A stretch of 64,000 nt of DNA from Hyphomicrobiales bacterium (GCA_900472575.1 UCIV01000017.1:1-64000), one strand, 5' to 3'. Numbered from the stretch's first letter, positions 46,969 through 57,096 are shown. A program made the numbers and translations. Notes: generated by a model not told the origin, from the sequence alone.

Positions 46969-48159
46969 ATGCGTTATTCTTCCACAATCAGGCTGCTTGC
47001 AGCCGGAACGACCCTCATTGCCCTCGGCACACCTGCCATGGCGCTCGATGGAAACGATCTGGTCAAGAAGCTCAACAGCGCTCTCTACATGCAGCAGGGC
47101 GAAGGCATCGTGCCGGGTTCCGTGGAGGTCAACGGTTCCAACGTCACGCTTCGCAACAGCCGTTTCGAAGCCGGCGCCAGCCAGGGCAGCCTGCCGCTCG
47201 GCACGATCGAGATGGAAGGCGTGGAAGAGGATGCCGGCGGTTACACGATCGAGACCGTGACATTCGAGAATGTCGACCTGCGACAGGACAAGACCGAGAT
47301 CAGCGCCTCCGACATCGTCATGAGCGGCATTACCGTGCCGGCGAACACGACCGGCAATTCTTTGGACTCGGTACTGCTCTACGACGAGGCGACGACCGGC
47401 CCGATGGCGATCAAGGTCGACGGCAAGAGCGTCGCATCGATCGGATCCTCAAAGCTGACCACCGACATCTCGGACGACGACAAGAAAATCAGCTTCGATC
47501 TGCAGGTCGCGGACATCAAGGCGGATCTCGCCACGATCGACGATCCGGCGACGATACAGACGATCTCCGATCTCGGCATCACGTCGCTCGACGGCAAGGT
47601 CAGCATGACCGGAAGCTGGGACCTGGAACCCGGCACGCTGGCAATCGAGGAATATGCGTTCGACTTCGCCAATATCGGCAGGCTCGACATGGCATTCAGC
47701 CTCTCCGGCTACACGCTCGATTTCGTTCGTTCCGCCAATGAGACGGCACGTGCGATGGAAGCCAATCCGAACAAGGAGCAGGCAGAACAGGCCGCCAACC
47801 TCGCAATGCTCGGCCTGATGCAGCGCCTGACCTTCAACAGCGCAATGATCAGCTTTGCGGATGACGGAATTACCGAAAAGGCACTGGATGTCGTCGGCAA
47901 GCAGCAAGGCACGAGCGGCGACCAGCTCGCCCAGATGATCAAGGCGATGACACCGATCGTGCTTGCCCAGTACAACATTCCGGAATTGCAGAACGCGCTC
48001 AGCCAGGCGGTCAACACCTACCTGGACAACCCCGGCAGCCTGACGATCACCGCCCAGCCGCCGAGCCCGGTTCCCTTCCCGATGATACTCGGTGCCGGCA
48101 TGGGCGCCCCGAACACGCTGCCGCAGGTGCTTGGCGTGACGGTGAAGGCGAACGACTGA
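46969..48159 (+). CDS. Secreted protein of unknown function, 396 residues
   Basis: Sec signal peptide (MRYSSTIRLLAAGTTLIAL with cleavage after AMA near 25) and a mature part dominated by beta-type repeats with Thr, Ser and Asp (SGITVPANTTGNSLDSVLLY, SIGSSKLTTDISDDDKKISF), then a helical segment ANPNKEQAEQAANLAMLGLM and a Pro-rich end near 360. Similar proteins of this length occur in rhizobia without assigned function; the layout recalls periplasmic DUF945-like proteins but I cannot confirm it. ATG 46969 follows CAGGAGG. It has its own terminator. Confidence 0.7.
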   Translation: MRYSSTIRLLAAGTTLIALGTPAMALDGNDLVKKLNSALYMQQGEGIVPGSVEVNGSNVTLRNSRFEAGASQGSLPLGTIEMEGVEEDAGGYTIETVTFENVDLRQDKTEISASDIVMSGITVPANTTGNSLDSVLLYDEATTGPMAIKVDGKSVASIGSSKLTTDISDDDKKISFDLQVADIKADLATIDDPATIQTISDLGITSLDGKVSMTGSWDLEPGTLAIEEYAFDFANIGRLDMAFSLSGYTLDFVRSANETARAMEANPNKEQAEQAANLAMLGLMQRLTFNSAMISFADDGITEKALDVVGKQQGTSGDQLAQMIKAMTPIVLAQYNIPELQNALSQAVNTYLDNPGSLTITAQPPSPVPFPMILGAGMGAPNTLPQVLGVTVKAND

Positions 48160-48180
48160 TATCATCGCATCGGAAATCGA

Positions 48181-48208
48181 AAAGCCCGGCAGGTGACTGC
48201 CGGGCTTT
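48181..48208 (+). terminator. Terminator between the secreted-protein gene and SulP gene
   Basis: A perfect 12-bp stem (AAAGCCCGGCAG and CTGCCGGGCTTT) closes GTGA and is followed by TTCC. It can act on both strands. Confidence 0.8.
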
Positions 48209-48213
48209 TTCCG

Positions 48214-49695
48214 TCAGTGCGCCGGAGATGGCGCGAGAGAGGCATGTTCCTTGTCGTGGAGAGCGAAGCGATCGATCATGCTGGCACTGGCCTCATTGGC
48301 TCCCCTCACCTCGACCTCGGCACCCCGGCGGCGGAATTTCAGGACGATCTGGTCGAGTGCATCGACCGCTGAAATATCCCAGAGATGAGCGTGGCTGACG
48401 TCGATCGCCACACGCTCGAGTTTCTCTTCGAAATCGAAGGCCTGAAGCAGGGAGTGAGTCGAGGCGAAGAAGATCTGTCCTTCGACTTCATAGATACGCG
48501 TGGCGTCCTCCAGCCTGGACGACACCTTGAACATACGCGCCACCTTGCCGGCGAAAAACACGCCCGACAGCAGCACACCGACGATCACGCCCTTGGACAG
48601 ATCATGGGTGAAAAGCACGACGGCAACTGTCGCCAGCATGACGATGGACGATGTACCGGGATGGCGCTTCAGATCGACGATCGACTTCCATGAGAAGGTG
48701 CCGATCGATACCATGATCATGATCGCCACCAGCGCCGCGACCGGCACGATGCGCAGGATATCATCAAGGACCAGAAGCAGGATCAGCAGGAAGGCACCGG
48801 CAACGAAGGTGGAGAGACGTCCGCGGCCGCCCGAGGAGACATTGATTACCGACTGCCCGATCATTGCGCAGCCCCCCATGCCGCCGAACAGACCGGAGAC
48901 GATATTGCCCGTGCCCTGCCCGACGCATTCGCGGCTCTTACTGCTGACCGTATCGGTCATATCGTCGACGATCTGCGCGGTCAGCAATGACTCCAGCAAT
49001 CCGACCGCAGCAAGCGCCAGCGAATAGGGGAAGATGATCTGCAGCGTCTCGAATGTCAGCGGCACCATGGGAAGCGCAAAGACCGGCAAGGCGGTCGGCA
49101 TTTCGCCGAGATCGGCAACTGTCCGGACATCGATGCCAAAACTCAACGTCACGATCGTCACGACGACGATAGCGACAAGCGGCGATGGCACGGCCTTGGT
49201 CAGATAGGGAAATAGATAGATGACCGCCAGCGCCAGCGCGATCAGCGGATAGGTGACTGCGGGAACCCCGATCAGCTGCGGCAGCTGCGCTGTGAAGATG
49301 AGGACCGCCAGCGAATTGACGAAGCCTGTCATGACCGACTTGGAGACGAAGCGCATCAACCGGCCGAGCTTCAGCATGCCGGCGATGATCTGCAGCACGC
49401 CCATCAGGAGCGTTGCGGCAAACAGATATTCGATGCCGTGCTCCTTCACCAGCGGCCCCATAAGGACGGCCGTTGCTGCGGTTGCGGCGGAAATCATCGC
49501 AGGGCGACCGCCGGTAATGGCGGTGGTGCAGGCGATCGCTACGGAAGCGAAGAGACCGACCTTCGGGTCGACACCGGCAATCACGGAAAAACCGACAGCT
49601 TCCGGGATAAGGGCCAGAGCGACGACGACGCCGGAAAGGACATCGCCACGGATGTTGGAAAACCACTCGCGGCGGTAATTGGTCAAACTTGTCAT
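48214..49695 (-). CDS. SulP family anion transporter
   Basis: Membrane transporter of 493 residues with about twelve helices and a C-terminal STAS domain (about 395-480, [20 protein letters not shown] and [19 protein letters not shown]). The start carries [20 protein letters not shown], the typical SulP signature. Substrate could be sulfate, bicarbonate or another anion; it cannot be told here. The ATG at 49695 starts the conserved part. No strong ribosome binding site is visible; the frame extends to 49809. Confidence 0.88.
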   Translation of the reverse strand: MTSLTNYRREWFSNIRGDVLSGVVVALALIPEAVGFSVIAGVDPKVGLFASVAIACTTAITGGRPAMISAATAATAVLMGPLVKEHGIEYLFAATLLMGVLQIIAGMLKLGRLMRFVSKSVMTGFVNSLAVLIFTAQLPQLIGVPAVTYPLIALALAVIYLFPYLTKAVPSPLVAIVVVTIVTLSFGIDVRTVADLGEMPTALPVFALPMVPLTFETLQIIFPYSLALAAVGLLESLLTAQIVDDMTDTVSSKSRECVGQGTGNIVSGLFGGMGGCAMIGQSVINVSSGGRGRLSTFVAGAFLLILLLVLDDILRIVPVAALVAIMIMVSIGTFSWKSIVDLKRHPGTSSIVMLATVAVVLFTHDLSKGVIVGVLLSGVFFAGKVARMFKVSSRLEDATRIYEVEGQIFFASTHSLLQAFDFEEKLERVAIDVSHAHLWDISAVDALDQIVLKFRRRGAEVEVRGANEASASMIDRFALHDKEHASLAPSPAH

Positions 49696-49869
49696 GGAAA
49701 ATCGCACACATTCGCGCATCGCCGCAGGAAATATCCGGGGTGTGAAAACGGCTGATGCTTTGCGTTGTCCGGCGGATCGGCGGCCGGAAGAGCCACCCGG
49801 GAGTTTCACCCGAGTCCTTGTGGTGTGTGCTGTTTAGACGCGGCTGCGAGAAGCAGCAACAAAAAATGA

Positions 49870-49903
49870 CAAAGCCCGGAAGGCTTCAACCTTCCGGGCT
49901 TTG
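49870..49903 (-). terminator. Terminator of the DUF1236 gene
   Basis: A perfect 14-bp stem (CAAAGCCCGGAAGG and CCTTCCGGGCTTTG) closes CTTCAA. On the minus strand TCATTTTTT follows. It lies 33 bases past the stop at 49937. Confidence 0.8.
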
Positions 49904-49936
49904 ATTTCCGTTCAATCTGAAACGGTATTATCGATT

Positions 49937-50257
49937 TTACTCGAGAACCTGGATCACCGTGTGGGTCTGGGGATCGACGATCACACGTCGCTCATTGACG
50001 ATGGTGTAACCGTAATTGTCATAGCCCTGAACCGGGCGAACTTCGACCGTATCGGGCAATACCCGCCCTACCAGTACATCGCCCTCGTAAGGCACGGATT
50101 CGATCGGCTGTTCCATTACATAGGTACGGACTTCACCGGGCAGCACGACCGTGGAATTGGTGGTCACCGGATCCTGGGTGATCACGGTGGTTTGGGCGAA
50201 AGCCACACCGGAAAAAGCCATCGAGGCCGCGGACACGGCCAGCAGGAACTTACGCAT
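49937..50257 (-). CDS. DUF1236 family secreted protein
   Basis: Protein of 106 residues with a Sec signal peptide (to about AFA-21) and a mature part with TYVMEQPIESVPYEGDVLVG and LPDTVEVRPVQGYDNYGYTI, ending NERRVIVDPQTHTVIQVLE. This is the DUF1236 pattern, one of several small envelope proteins frequent in rhizobia, function unknown. A possible EcfG-type promoter lies upstream on the same strand (50290-50314). AAGGGAG is the ribosome binding site. Confidence 0.8.
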   Translation of the reverse strand: MRKFLLAVSAASMAFSGVAFAQTTVITQDPVTTNSTVVLPGEVRTYVMEQPIESVPYEGDVLVGRVLPDTVEVRPVQGYDNYGYTIVNERRVIVDPQTHTVIQVLE

Positions 50258-50289
50258 GTTGTTTCTCCCTTGCTTCTGCTGGCAGTAAC

Positions 50290-50314
50290 AACACGGTCGG
50301 GATGAGATGGTTCC
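50290..50314 (-). promoter_or_regulatory. Possible EcfG-type promoter of the DUF1236 gene
   Basis: On the minus strand GGAAC (50314-50310), 16 bases, then TGTT (50293-50290). One base differs from CGTT, but it fits the Sinorhizobium RpoE2 pattern GGAAC-N18-TT. The -10 element lies 32 bases before the ATG. Confidence 0.5.
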
Positions 50315-50430
50315 GCATTTTTAACTGCCTTAATTGTGGCAGAAACTATGGCAAAACTGCAGCAATACATACGCTCCTGCCCGAACGAGTATTTCGAACA
50401 GTCTGAACTTCGCCGGAGACTTGGATACGG

Positions 50431-52536
50431 TCAGGCGGCGCGGCTGTCGAGACGCCGATCCATTTGCTGCTTGGGCGTCAGGCGGAACATGCCGACGAGT
50501 TCGCGCAGCCGCTGTGCCTCGGTCATCAGAAGCGCACTGGCAGCATTGTTTTCCTCGACCATCGCCGCGTTCTGCTGCGTGCCCTGATCGAGCAGATTGA
50601 CGGCACTGTTGATCTCCCCCAGCCCAACCGACTGTTCCCGAGCGGAAACCGCTATCGCCTCGACCTGAACATTGATCGCCTCGATGCGGCTGCTGATTCC
50701 GGTCAGTGCTTCGCCGGTATCACGCACGGAACGGACACCATCCTTCACCTCGTCCGCCGAAATCTGAATGAGCTGCTTGATCTCGCGTGCGGCATCGGCC
50801 GAGCGGCTGGCGAGTGCCCGCACCTCCTGCGCCACGACTGCGAAGCCGCGACCTGCATCCCCTGCCCTTGCCGCCTCGACACCGGCGTTCAGCGCCAAGA
50901 GGTTGGTCTGGAAAGCGATCTCATCGATCACCCCGATGATACCGGAAATCCTTGCGGAGGATCCTTCGATACGCTGCATGGCTTGTAGCGCATCCGAGAT
51001 GAGGCCCCGCGTATGCTCCGCCGCCTTGTTCGCCTCGCTTGCAAGGCCATGTGCCTCCTGCGAGCGGTGCGACGAATTGCCGACATTGGCGGTGATCTCA
51101 TCCAGAGCCGCCGCGGTTTCCTCAAGCGAAGCCGCCTGCTGTTCCGTGCGGCGGGAAAGATCATCGGCACTGCCCGCGATTTCGCGGCTTCCGCCTTCTA
51201 TCGAGCCGCTCGCATGGGCGATCTCCGTCATCACATCCGCAAGGCGTGCCACGGTCTGGTTGAGGTCGCTGCGCAGCGCTTCGAAATCGGGAGCAAAAGG
51301 CTCGGAGAGTGTGAACGAAAGATCCCCCTCGGCCAGGCGTTGCAGACCACCAGCCAGACCGCGTGTCGCCTGTTGCAATATCCTGCGCGCCTCGGCTTCA
51401 GCTTCCTCGTGCATGCGCTTGCGTTCGTCCTCGGCATTTGCACGAGCCGCCGCGGCCTCCTGCTCAAGCCGCATGTTGGCAATCGCAGCCTCACGGAAGG
51501 TATCGAGTGCCTCAGCCATTGCACCGAATTCATTGCGACAGTGCAGTGCCGGGATGGTGATATCCGTCTGGCCATCGGCCAGCCTGCGCATGGCTCCCGT
51601 CATGGCGACGACCGGACCGGTAATGGAACGCCCGATCAGCCAGACGCCCGCGGTCAAAGTGGCGATGGCGCCAAGAAGAAGTGCTGCGACGATGAAGAGA
51701 TTGCGTTCCGCAACCAGCTCGTTCTCGGTCAGCGTTTCAGCCCGCTGCGTCTCATAAGCTGCTCGGACGGCTGCGACCTGCGGTTCGAGCGCCCGGTAGG
51801 CTTCAGACACGTCAGCTTCCGACTTTGCTTCCTTCAAGCTGCCATCGGCATAGAGCTTGAAAGCCGTCCGATAAACTTCCAATGCATCCATGACGCGGCT
51901 GCGCTGCGCGCCCGGACGAAAGGCCTGCTTGACCAGAAGGGTAAAGGTCTCCGCCTCTGCTGCATGCTTTTGGAGATAGCCAGCATCTCGACGCAGGATG
52001 AAATCCTTCTCGTGTCGCCGCATCATCAACATACTGGCGCGAATGGCTACATCCTCGACAGACTGAAGGCGTTCCTCGATCGAGTGCACGGCGGAGCGCA
52101 TGGCGCCCTCAAGGCCGTTATTCTGGTCTAGTCCGAGATCCTGATTGTCTTTTACCAGCGTCGCAAAGGCGGCCTCATAGGCCGCAAGCCCCTCACCCAA
52201 CCGGTCAAGATTGGCAGTAAGCTCACCGGTCGCAGAAGACCTCAGTCTGTCGAGCCGGGCGTGAACGCCGGCAATCACCGACTGAAACTTCTCTACAGCC
52301 ACGATGTCCTTGTTCAGCAGGAAATACTGCTCCCAAAGCAGGCTGTCGCTTACGCCCGCGGACATCACCGAAACTTCCGCCTGTCTTTCCGTCAGCGCAT
52401 CCGCTGTCGCCCGATATCCCCTCTCGATCTGCCGTTGACCGAGAAAGATTGCCGAGATTGCGACGATACCGACCAAGGCGAGGATGGCGAGCAGCAGCAC
52501 ACGATGGGAAATGCGCAGATTAGAGAAAAAGGCCAA
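50431..52536 (-). CDS. Methyl-accepting chemotaxis protein
   Basis: Chemoreceptor of 701 residues: first membrane helix about 11-32, a long helical periplasmic sensor (about 35-280) with several RRHEKDFILRRDAGYLQKH-like stretches typical of the helical bimodular/McpB type, second membrane helix about 283-305, HAMP segment about 305-360 and again a coiled linker, and the signalling hairpin with NLLALNAGVEAARAG and GRGFAVVAQEVRALASRSAD (about 555-600). There is no C-terminal CheR pentapeptide. The start is TTG at 52536; GGGA lies upstream. Confidence 0.9.
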   Translation of the reverse strand: MAFFSNLRISHRVLLLAILALVGIVAISAIFLGQRQIERGYRATADALTERQAEVSVMSAGVSDSLLWEQYFLLNKDIVAVEKFQSVIAGVHARLDRLRSSATGELTANLDRLGEGLAAYEAAFATLVKDNQDLGLDQNNGLEGAMRSAVHSIEERLQSVEDVAIRASMLMMRRHEKDFILRRDAGYLQKHAAEAETFTLLVKQAFRPGAQRSRVMDALEVYRTAFKLYADGSLKEAKSEADVSEAYRALEPQVAAVRAAYETQRAETLTENELVAERNLFIVAALLLGAIATLTAGVWLIGRSITGPVVAMTGAMRRLADGQTDITIPALHCRNEFGAMAEALDTFREAAIANMRLEQEAAAARANAEDERKRMHEEAEAEARRILQQATRGLAGGLQRLAEGDLSFTLSEPFAPDFEALRSDLNQTVARLADVMTEIAHASGSIEGGSREIAGSADDLSRRTEQQAASLEETAAALDEITANVGNSSHRSQEAHGLASEANKAAEHTRGLISDALQAMQRIEGSSARISGIIGVIDEIAFQTNLLALNAGVEAARAGDAGRGFAVVAQEVRALASRSADAAREIKQLIQISADEVKDGVRSVRDTGEALTGISSRIEAINVQVEAIAVSAREQSVGLGEINSAVNLLDQGTQQNAAMVEENNAASALLMTEAQRLRELVGMFRLTPKQQMDRRLDSRAA

Positions 52537-52632
52537 GTCAAAAAATCCCGTGGCAGATGAATATGCCCGGATAACTGCCTGTCAGGGTTTAAATAAACCT
52601 CAATGGGAATGTTAAAATTCACAACCAGTTTT

Positions 52633-52660
52633 GCAATGCAGCAATGCAACTTCGCATTGC
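52633..52660. promoter_or_regulatory. GCAATGCA direct and inverted repeats upstream of the chemoreceptor gene
   Basis: GCAATGCA occurs twice in tandem (52633-52640, 52641-52648), followed by the inverted GCATTGC (52654-52660). The cluster lies about 100-125 bases upstream of the chemoreceptor start. It is also between the aspS terminator and that gene. It looks like an operator array but is unassigned. Confidence 0.35.
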
Positions 52661-52672
52661 ACAGCTATGCAA

Positions 52673-52696
52673 AACGGCGACCCGAGGGCCGCCGTT
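52673..52696 (-). terminator. Possible terminator of aspS
   Basis: AACGGCGACCC and GGGCCGCCGTT pair with one mismatch around a very short loop; on the minus strand TTGC follows TTT. It lies 39 bases after the aspS stop. Confidence 0.5.
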
Positions 52697-52734
52697 GAAC
52701 TTGCTTGAAAATCGACGGGTCGAAAGACTGAAAA

Positions 52735-54525
52735 TCAGTCTTTCTTCACTGGCGGGATCGGACGGATCGCCAGTTCGCGTAGCTGGGTCGGCGTGGCTTC
52801 CGAGGGAGCGCCCATCAGAAGATCCTGTGCCTGCTGGTTCATCGGGAACAGCGTGATTTCGCGCAGGTTCTTGGCACCGGTCAGGAGCATGACGACGCGG
52901 TCGACGCCGGCTGCCATGCCGCCATGCGGAGGCGCACCGTACTGGAAGGCGCGGTAGAGGCCACCAAAACGATCTTCGACGTCCTGCTGGGAAAGGCCGA
53001 CCATTTCGAAGGCCTTGACCATGACTTCCGGCAGCTGGTTACGGATCGAGCCCGAGGCGATTTCGAAACCGTTGCAGACCATGTCGTACTGGTAGGCCTT
53101 GATCGTCAACGGATCCTGGTTCTCCAGAGCTTCGAGGCCGCCCTGCGGCATCGAGAACGGGTTGTGGGCGAAATCGATCTTCTTGTCTTCTTCGTTATAT
53201 TCGAAGAACGGGAAGTCGACGATCCAGCACAGCGCGAACTGGTCCTTGTTGGCCAGACCCAGTTCGTCGGCAGCACGGTTACGGGCTTCGCCTGCGAACT
53301 TGTAGAACTTCTCCGGTTCGCCGGCGACGAAGAAGCAGGCATCGCCCGCTTCCAGACCGAGCTGTGCCGCAATAGCTGCCGTGCGCTCTTCGCCGATGTT
53401 CTTGGCGAGCGGACCGGAGCCGACAACCTTGCCTTCTTCTTCCTTCCAGAAGATGTAGCCGAGGCCTGGCTGGCCCTGCTGCTGCGCCCAGGCGTTCATG
53501 CGGTCGCAGAATGCACGGGAGCCGCCGGTCTTTGCCGGGATTGCCCAGACTTCAACCTTCGGGTTCGAAGCGATCATGCCGGCGAAGACCTTGAAGCCGG
53601 AACCGGCGAAATGCTCGGTAACCGCTTCCATCTCGATCGGGTTGCGCAGGTCCGGCTTGTCGGAACCGTATTTGCGGATCGCGACGTCATACGGGATGCG
53701 CGGGAATTCCTTGGTGACCGGTTTGCCTTCGGCAAACTCTTCGAAGATGCCGCGCATGACCGGTTCCATCGTTTCCCAGACTTCTTCCTGGGTGACGAAG
53801 CTCATTTCGAGGTCGAGCTGGTAGAATTCGCCCGGCAGGCGGTCAGCACGCGGGTCTTCGTCGCGGAAGCACGGTGCAATCTGGAAGTAGCGGTCGAAAC
53901 CGGCAACCATCATCAACTGCTTGTACTGCTGCGGCGCCTGCGGCAGGGCGAAGAACTTGCCGGGGTGGATACGCGACGGCACGAGGAAGTCGCGTGCGCC
54001 TTCCGGCGAGGATGCGGTCAGGATCGGCGTGGAATATTCGGTGAAGCCACCGATCGTCATTTCGCGGCGCATGGCGGCGATGATCTGGGTGCGCTTGACG
54101 ATGTTTTTGTGCAGCGTTTCGCGGCGAAGGTCGAGGAAGCGATACTTCAGGCGCACGTCTTCCGGATATTCCGGCTCACCGAAGACCGGCAGCGGCAGTT
54201 CCTTGGCAGCCGACAGAACCTCGATTTCCTTGGCGTAGAGTTCGATCTCGCCCGTCGCCATGTTCTTGTTGACGGTGTCTTCCGAACGAGCCTTGACGGT
54301 GCCGTCGATACGGATGACCCACTCGCCGCGCACGACTTCAGCCGTCTTGAAGGCCGGGCTGTCCGGGTCGCAGACGACCTGGGTCATGCCATAATGGTCG
54401 CGAAGGTCGACGAAGAGAACGCCGCCATGATCTCGCACACGATGGACCCAGCCGGAAATGCGGACATTGGAGCCGACATCCGACTTGCGGAGGGCTGCAC
54501 AGGTGTGGCTGCGGTAACGATGCAT
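52735..54525 (-). CDS. aspS: Aspartyl-tRNA synthetase
   Basis: Class II synthetase of 596 residues of the bacterial type, with the N-terminal OB-fold anticodon domain ([20 protein letters not shown]), motif 2 [20 protein letters not shown], the GAD insertion in the middle (about 290-420) and motif 3 [15 protein letters not shown]. Because the genome probably lacks asparaginyl-tRNA synthetase, it may be non-discriminating, which is inference. The ATG at 54525 begins the conserved [18 protein letters not shown]; the frame is open to 54705. Confidence 0.96.
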   Translation of the reverse strand: MHRYRSHTCAALRKSDVGSNVRISGWVHRVRDHGGVLFVDLRDHYGMTQVVCDPDSPAFKTAEVVRGEWVIRIDGTVKARSEDTVNKNMATGEIELYAKEIEVLSAAKELPLPVFGEPEYPEDVRLKYRFLDLRRETLHKNIVKRTQIIAAMRREMTIGGFTEYSTPILTASSPEGARDFLVPSRIHPGKFFALPQAPQQYKQLMMVAGFDRYFQIAPCFRDEDPRADRLPGEFYQLDLEMSFVTQEEVWETMEPVMRGIFEEFAEGKPVTKEFPRIPYDVAIRKYGSDKPDLRNPIEMEAVTEHFAGSGFKVFAGMIASNPKVEVWAIPAKTGGSRAFCDRMNAWAQQQGQPGLGYIFWKEEEGKVVGSGPLAKNIGEERTAAIAAQLGLEAGDACFFVAGEPEKFYKFAGEARNRAADELGLANKDQFALCWIVDFPFFEYNEEDKKIDFAHNPFSMPQGGLEALENQDPLTIKAYQYDMVCNGFEIASGSIRNQLPEVMVKAFEMVGLSQQDVEDRFGGLYRAFQYGAPPHGGMAAGVDRVVMLLTGAKNLREITLFPMNQQAQDLLMGAPSEATPTQLRELAIRPIPPVKKD

Positions 54526-54771
54526 GACTTCAATCCTGGACTGATGCTTGGGAACGGCTTTTTCGGCGTGCAAGGCACGGCCGCCGATCGCATGGAAAAT
54601 CGGCGCGAAAAGCGCATGTGTGCTCCGATTTGTCAAGGTTGCAATGGCTCGGCAGGACCGCTTAGCACATGATAGTCGGTATCCGCCAACCTTCAGGCCG
54701 CCCACGGGCTGCGTGCTTATGTCCCTTCATCCCCTCTTCATTGTGCAAGCGAGGGGTGCGAATATGGCCCC

Positions 54772-55143
54772 ATGGTCAAGTTTGTTCGGGTGATACTCAT
54801 GCTTCTGGCCGCGCTGTTTCTGGCGCGAGGGCCGGTCGCTTATGATTCACAGCCGGCACCGGGCCATATTCATGTCAGCCATGTCGAAATCGCCCTGCAT
54901 CGCGGGCAGACGCCGGTGGACGGCCGCCAGATCGAGACACAGTGCTCGAAGGCAGGATGCGCGCTTGCATCATGCCAGGTGCAATCGGTCACTGCCGCCA
55001 TCCTCCCAGATTGCCCGTTAGCTATACAGCCATCTCGTTCATCGGCTTACCCACTGCCGGACGACGTAGCACCATCCTCGTTGCGTGAAGAGCCCGCCTC
55101 GCCTCCCCCCAAATCTCCGATCGGCCACTCACTGGCGGCGTGA
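54772..55143 (+). CDS. Small Cys/His membrane-anchored protein
   Basis: Protein of 123 residues with an N-terminal hydrophobic segment (VRVILMLLAALFLARGPVA) and an extracytoplasmic part with HIHVSHVEIALH, the Cys cluster CSKAGCALASC, and a Pro/Ser-rich tail (REEPASPPPKSPIGHSLAA). The Cys and His residues suggest metal handling. It ends 44 bases before the DUF411 metal-binding gene, a neighbour pattern seen in copper-linked loci. I do not recognise a named family. Confidence 0.55.
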   Translation: MVKFVRVILMLLAALFLARGPVAYDSQPAPGHIHVSHVEIALHRGQTPVDGRQIETQCSKAGCALASCQVQSVTAAILPDCPLAIQPSRSSAYPLPDDVAPSSLREEPASPPPKSPIGHSLAA

Positions 55144-55187
55144 CCGCCCGAACCGAAATATTCGTTCGCCGATCCAAGGAGATTATC

Positions 55188-55646
55188 GTGAACAGACAGA
55201 CATTTGCGGCGAGATCGCTCGCCTTCGCATTGATGAGTGCTGCATCATTCATGGCCACCGGTGCCATGGCCGCCGAGATGGTGGTCTATAAAAGCCCCTA
55301 TTGCGGCTGCTGCGAAGCATGGGCCGAGGCGCTCACCGCATCCGGCATCGTGCTTCGCATGGAAAATGTCGAGGATATGGACGCATTGAAGGCCGGCTAC
55401 AAAGTGCCGGAGGACGCCTGGAGCTGCCATACGGCCGTAGCGGACGGCTATGTGTTCGAGGGCCATGTGCCGCTCGAAGCCGTCAATCGTGTGCTGGCCG
55501 AGCGTCCCGACATTTCCGGCATCGCCGTTCCCGGCATGCCGAGCGGCTCGTTGGGAATGGGCGAGGATCCATCGGCAGCCTATGACGTGATTGCGTTCAG
55601 CAAGGATGGCAGCCAGTCAGTCTATATGGAAATCCGGCCGGAATAA
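55188..55646 (+). CDS. DUF411 metal-binding protein
   Basis: Protein of 152 residues with a Sec signal peptide (cleavage near AMAA-30) and a thioredoxin-like DUF411 domain: VYKSPYCGCCEAWAEAL with its CxCC motif, DAWSCHTAVADGYVFEGHVP and IAVPGMPSGSLGM. The motif is expected to bind copper or another soft metal. The start is GTG at 55188, four bases after AAGGAG; the frame is open from 55140, where it would overlap the previous gene. It is likely cotranscribed with the small Cys/His protein. Confidence 0.82.
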   Translation: MNRQTFAARSLAFALMSAASFMATGAMAAEMVVYKSPYCGCCEAWAEALTASGIVLRMENVEDMDALKAGYKVPEDAWSCHTAVADGYVFEGHVPLEAVNRVLAERPDISGIAVPGMPSGSLGMGEDPSAAYDVIAFSKDGSQSVYMEIRPE

Positions 55647-55857
55647 CCGCCTTCGCGCCCTGATCCCCCGGCGTCCGCCATCCGCTCCTGCTTGCTGTAC
55701 AAATGCCAAGAGCGGGTGGCATTCAATATTTCCAAACCACGTTTTCCGAGGCGGCGAAGTTTTCGCATCACACGGCCTGCTTTAGCCATTTCCAGTCTGT
55801 CGTTTCCATGCGCAGCACGCTACAGCTTTTGCGACACCCCCGCGCAAAGATTCCCCC

Positions 55858-57096
55858 ATGTCCCATATACGCCCCCTCGTGCCCCTTCTCGTCACCGCAG
55901 GCATCCTGATCGGCGGAAACGGGCTTCAGGGCACCTATATCGCGCTGCGCGGCACAGCCGAGGGTTTTTCCCCCACGGTAATCGGTATGATCGGTGCCGG
56001 ATACAGCGTCGGTTTCGCCGTCGGCTGCATCTACGTTTCGCGACTGCTGCGATCGATCGGCCATATCCGCACATTTGCCGCGATGGCCGCAATCGGGGCC
56101 TCCTGTTCGATTGTCATGGCGCAGGTGATCGATCCCGTCGCATGGGCATTCCTGCGCTTCCTGATCGGCATAGCGGTCGCCAGCCTGTTTGCCACGGTCG
56201 AAAGCTGGATCAACGCAAAGGTCACCAATGAAAACAGGGCGAGAACGCTGTCGATCTACCGTTTCGTCGATCTCGGCTCGGTCACTTTCGCCCAATATCT
56301 CATCCCGACGGTCGGCATAGAAGGACAGGCGCTCTTCGCCATCATCTCGATCGCCATGACCTTGTCGCTGGTGCCGATTTCGGTCGCCGACAAATCCAGC
56401 CCCGCCCCGCCGGATGCCGTGGCCTTCGATCTCAAGGCGGTCTGGCAGATCTCGCCGCTTGCCGTCGTCGGCGTCGTCGCCGTCGGCCTCTCCATGGCGG
56501 CATTCCGCAATATCGGGCCGGTCTATGCGCATGAGATCGGCATGGATATCACCTCGATCGCTACCTTCATGAGCGCCGGCATCATCGGCGGCGTGGTGCT
56601 GCAATATCCGCTCGGCCTCTACTCCGACAAGCTGGACAGGCGGCGCGTCATCGTCTGGGCAACGATAGGTTCTATCCTGACCGGCGGTTATCTCTCCTTC
56701 GGTGCGGGCACGAACGAAACGGCCAACATCATTGCCGTATTCCTCTTCGGCGCATTTTCCATGCCGCTCTATTCGCTGTGTTCGGCACATGGAAACGACC
56801 ATGCCAAGCCTGGACAATATGCGCTGGTTGCGGCCGGTCTGCTTTTCTTCTGGTCGGTCGGCGCGATCGTCGGCCCGCTGCTCGCCGCCACCCTGCTCCA
56901 GTATCTCGGCCCACGCGCCTTCTTTGCCTACACGTCCTTCATCTTTGCCGGTTTTCTCATCTTCACCATCATGCGCATGGGGGTAAGACCGCCCGTGCCA
57001 CCATCGGAACGGCATTCCCGCTTCCGCGCTCTCCTGCGTACATCCGCCTATTTCAACCGGCTGGCGGCACCGCCTGAAAAAGATGGCAGGGACTAA
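55858..57096 (+). CDS. MFS transporter (YcaD-like)
   Basis: Carrier of 412 residues with twelve predicted helices: GGNGLQGTYIALRGTAEGFS at the start, YVSRLLRSIGHIRTFAAMAA with the loop 2-3 motif, and the central YPLGLYSDKLDRRRVIVWAT repeat of that motif in the second half. FATVESWINAKVTNENRART matches the YcaD/ProP-like subfamily. Substrate unknown. Not closely linked to its neighbours. Confidence 0.8.
   Translation: MSHIRPLVPLLVTAGILIGGNGLQGTYIALRGTAEGFSPTVIGMIGAGYSVGFAVGCIYVSRLLRSIGHIRTFAAMAAIGASCSIVMAQVIDPVAWAFLRFLIGIAVASLFATVESWINAKVTNENRARTLSIYRFVDLGSVTFAQYLIPTVGIEGQALFAIISIAMTLSLVPISVADKSSPAPPDAVAFDLKAVWQISPLAVVGVVAVGLSMAAFRNIGPVYAHEIGMDITSIATFMSAGIIGGVVLQYPLGLYSDKLDRRRVIVWATIGSILTGGYLSFGAGTNETANIIAVFLFGAFSMPLYSLCSAHGNDHAKPGQYALVAAGLLFFWSVGAIVGPLLAATLLQYLGPRAFFAYTSFIFAGFLIFTIMRMGVRPPVPPSERHSRFRALLRTSAYFNRLAAPPEKDGRD

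Noticed and set aside
52924..54672. Long open frame opposite aspS
   Set aside because: Antisense to a conserved synthetase, with acidic and Phe-rich low-complexity translation and no domain.
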